From BM520 sp964474455 (lineage in GTDB: Bacteria; Bacteroidota; Bacteroidia; Bacteroidales; BM520): a stretch of DNA of 24,241 nt. Location: contig CAYYSU010000038.1 in assembly GCA_964474455.1 (NCBI GenBank), forward strand, positions 1 through 24,241, read 5' to 3'. Made by a program: the position numbers and the translations under genes. A model generated the notes under the pieces. The model had not been told where the DNA came from, made no database searches, and saw only the letters and a list, made by a program, of their open reading frames with translations. Shown here in pieces: positions 22,514-24,241 of the stretch. Each line of letters starts with the position of its first letter. Position 1 is the stretch's first letter.

Positions 22514-24067
22514 TTAGAATGGTAAATCGTAGGAGTTCTCTCCATTAGGATTTGTTGGTGGCAACTCCTTATTCATCTTAGATTGCAGAGTGACTGTTTG
22601 TCCATTTTTTTCAAAGTTTTGGTTTGGGGCAATGTTTTCATTGGCATAACCAAACTCAGGTTCCGGATCTGAGAATCGGGCAAATTTACCGGTAAATTTA
22701 AGTTTGATATCCTTCAGGGCTCCGTTACGGTGTTTTGCTATGCGCAGCTCTGCCAGGTCGGTGCTGGATTGTCCGTGTTCATCTTCATCAATATTGTAGT
22801 AATGGGGACGATATATAAAGAGCACGATATCCGCGTCCTGCTCGATAGCTCCGGATTCACGAAGGTCAGAGAGCACAGGTTTTTTCGATCCGCCACGCTT
22901 CTCCACATCACGGGAGAGCTGCGAGAGTGCCAAAACAGGAATGTTTAACTCCTTGGCCAGAGCTTTAAGCGATCTTGAGATAGTACTTATCTCCTGCTCG
23001 CGGTTTCCTTTCTCCGAGTTTGTAGTCATCAGCTGAAGATAGTCTATCACCACAAACTGTATGTCATATTGTTCTTTCAGTCGACGACATTTTGCCCTTA
23101 GCTCAAAGATGGAAAGTGCGGGGGTGTCATCAATAAAAATAGGAGCTTTTGCGAGGTTATCGATTTTCGAATTCAGCTGATGCCATTCGTTTTCGGTGAG
23201 CTCACCTTTACGCAGTTTGTCGGAGGTGATTTCCGCTTCACTGGCTATCAGACGCGTGGTAAGCTGTAATGCAGCCATCTCAAGAGAGAATACAGCCACC
23301 GGTCGATTGTAATCCACAGCCATGTTTCGAGCCATGGTGAGCGCCAGGGCTGTCTTACCCATTCCGGGGCGAGCCGCAAGGATCAGAAGATCGGAACGTT
23401 GAAACCCTCCGGTGAGCGCATCAAGCTCAGTGAATCCGGTAGGAACACCACGCAGTTCATCCTTGTGGGTGCGTGCCTTCTCGATCTCTTTTATGGCTTC
23501 AGTAACAATGTTATCCATGCTTACGTAACTCCGGCGGAAGTTGTTCTCGCTGAGCTCAAAGAGGTTTGACTGAGCTTTGTCCAGTAGATCAAAAACGTCT
23601 ATGGACTCATCATAAGCCTGGGTGATAATCTCCGAAGAGCTGCTAATAAGTTCACGTTCAATATGCTTCTGTACCAGGATTCTTGCGTGGTATTCAATAT
23701 TTGCCGCCGAGGCTACCTTGTTGGTGAGCTGTGCAATATAATATGCGCCACCGATGCTCTCCAGATCATTGGTTTTTTTTAACTCATGGGTGACAGTCAT
23801 GATATCCACAGGCTCAGAGTTTCTGAACAGGCTGTGGATGGCTTCACAAATTTTTCTGTGTGCGTCTTTATAAAAGATATCAGGTTTTATGATATCAATG
23901 ACTTCTGTCAGCGCATCACGCTCCAAAAGCATCGAACCCAACACCACTTCTTCCAGATCTACTGCCTGAGGTGGTACCCTGCCGTGATCAAATAATTCCT
24001 TTGAAAATACTGCCCCCGTAGAGTTTGCCCTCTGTTTTGGGCTTCTTGATTGTGCCGATTGATCCAT
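22514..24067 (-). CDS. dnaB: Replicative DNA helicase DnaB
   Basis: DnaB is the hexameric 5'-3' helicase at the replication fork. The 517 residues comprise the N-terminal primase-binding collar (about 30-135; VPPQAVDLEEVVLGSML), a linker (about 160-200) and the RecA-like motor. Motor motifs are Walker A ARPGMGKT (232-239), the catalytic Glu in FSLEM (E263), Walker B VVIDYLQL (339-346), LSQLSRDVE with Q383, and the arginine-finger/DNA-loop region YRPHYY and KHRNG (445-449). There is no intein. After about 468 comes a 50-residue low-complexity, Asn- and Glu-rich tail ending SYDLPF, which resembles the acidic-hydrophobic tip of SSB. A strong promoter lies right at the start codon. Confidence 0.97.
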   Translation of the reverse strand: MDQSAQSRSPKQRANSTGAVFSKELFDHGRVPPQAVDLEEVVLGSMLLERDALTEVIDIIKPDIFYKDAHRKICEAIHSLFRNSEPVDIMTVTHELKKTNDLESIGGAYYIAQLTNKVASAANIEYHARILVQKHIERELISSSSEIITQAYDESIDVFDLLDKAQSNLFELSENNFRRSYVSMDNIVTEAIKEIEKARTHKDELRGVPTGFTELDALTGGFQRSDLLILAARPGMGKTALALTMARNMAVDYNRPVAVFSLEMAALQLTTRLIASEAEITSDKLRKGELTENEWHQLNSKIDNLAKAPIFIDDTPALSIFELRAKCRRLKEQYDIQFVVIDYLQLMTTNSEKGNREQEISTISRSLKALAKELNIPVLALSQLSRDVEKRGGSKKPVLSDLRESGAIEQDADIVLFIYRPHYYNIDEDEHGQSSTDLAELRIAKHRNGALKDIKLKFTGKFARFSDPEPEFGYANENIAPNQNFEKNGQTVTLQSKMNKELPPTNPNGENSYDLPF

Positions 24068-24071
24068 ACCT

Positions 24072-24102
24072 CAAAAGTACAACACTCCGAATTGATAGAC
24101 AA
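24072..24102 (-). promoter_or_regulatory. Promoter of dnaB (TTG-n20-TACTTTTG), nearly leaderless
   Basis: On the minus strand TTG (24100-24102), 20 bases, then TACTTTTG (24072-24079) match the Bacteroidota -33/-7 consensus exactly. With the -7 element ending at 24072, transcription should begin within a few bases of the annotated ATG (24067), leaving almost no leader. Confidence 0.6.
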
Positions 24103-24159
24103 TCTTTATTTTCTTATTATTAGATAAAAATGCGATGTCACCTCTCTTGCTTTTTTTTG

Positions 24160-24167
24160 TATGTTTG
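24160..24167 (+). promoter_or_regulatory. Candidate -7 element for the rightmost gene
   Basis: TATGTTTG fits TAnnTTTG exactly and lies 25 bases before the ATG at 24193, a sensible leader length. No clear TTG partner is present at the usual distance upstream, so the promoter is tentative. It would fire divergently from the dnaB promoter. Confidence 0.4.
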
Positions 24168-24192
24168 GAAATTGTTTTTTTAAAATTATATC

Positions 24193-24241
24193 ATGAAAAT
24201 AGAAAAGTATATCTACTTAATTATCATCATAGTGGCACTAG
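24193..24241 (+). CDS. Start of a gene with a hydrophobic N-terminus, cut by the window edge
   Basis: Sixteen codons are visible, reading MKIEKYIYLIIIIVAL: a short basic lead and a hydrophobic run that would be a signal peptide or first membrane helix. The rest is beyond the window, so nothing can be said of its product. A TAnnTTTG element upstream supports transcription in this direction, divergent from dnaB. Confidence 0.5.
   Translation, partial: MKIEKYIYLIIIIVAL

Overview
The window reads as chromosomal DNA of a member of the Bacteroidota (Bacteroidetes), probably an environmental Bacteroidales/Marinilabiliales-type or related organism. The evidence is internal: type IX secretion (T9SS) C-terminal sorting domains on secreted proteins, signal peptides that leave a Gln at the mature N-terminus, promoter motifs of the TAnnTTTG type, and Bacteroidota-typical genes, including the exported protein next to dnaB that is often labelled 'asparagine synthetase B'. 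No rRNA, tRNA, CRISPR array or complete mobile element was seen.

Region 1 (1-5770, minus strand) holds three secreted T9SS-type proteins. The first is a TIM-barrel glycosidase-like protein whose sorting domain is cut short by what looks like the end of an IS21-like insertion sequence lying off the left edge. The second is an 838-residue modular protein with a PNGase F-type glycoamidase domain. The third is a seven-bladed delta-60 repeat propeller. Region 2 (5955-8061, minus) has a class V aminotransferase-fold enzyme, a DUF2147 exported protein, and about 390 bases without an intact gene that look like eroded coding sequence.

Region 3 (8062-14469, minus) is a tightly packed eight-gene operon. 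In transcription order it encodes an endonuclease V-like pyrimidine-dimer glycosylase, phytoene synthase CrtB, a Blc-type lipocalin lipoprotein, the carotenoid hydratase CruF, a PlsC-like acyltransferase, a CruG/CrtQ-like glycosyltransferase, an exported TPR protein and the desaturase CrtI. The genes together predict an acyclic, hydrated, glycosylated and acylated carotenoid. They also tie pigment synthesis to UV-damage repair and a lipocalin, which is a photoprotection module.

Region 4 (14593-17453, minus) pairs a membrane proton-pumping pyrophosphatase of the divergent, K+-independent type with a small exported protein built of six 20-residue repeats, each with one cysteine at the same place. 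The two genes overlap by ATGA. Region 5 (17685-21178, plus) is a nucleotide-metabolism operon: a bifunctional-nuclease/UVR protein, a concentrative nucleoside transporter, thymidylate synthase and dihydrofolate reductase. Region 6 (21248-24067, minus) carries the replicative helicase gene dnaB followed by the 'asparagine synthetase B'-like exported protein. A divergent plus-strand gene begins at 24193 and runs off the right edge.

Function calls rest on recognised motifs and family resemblance only; no database search was run.
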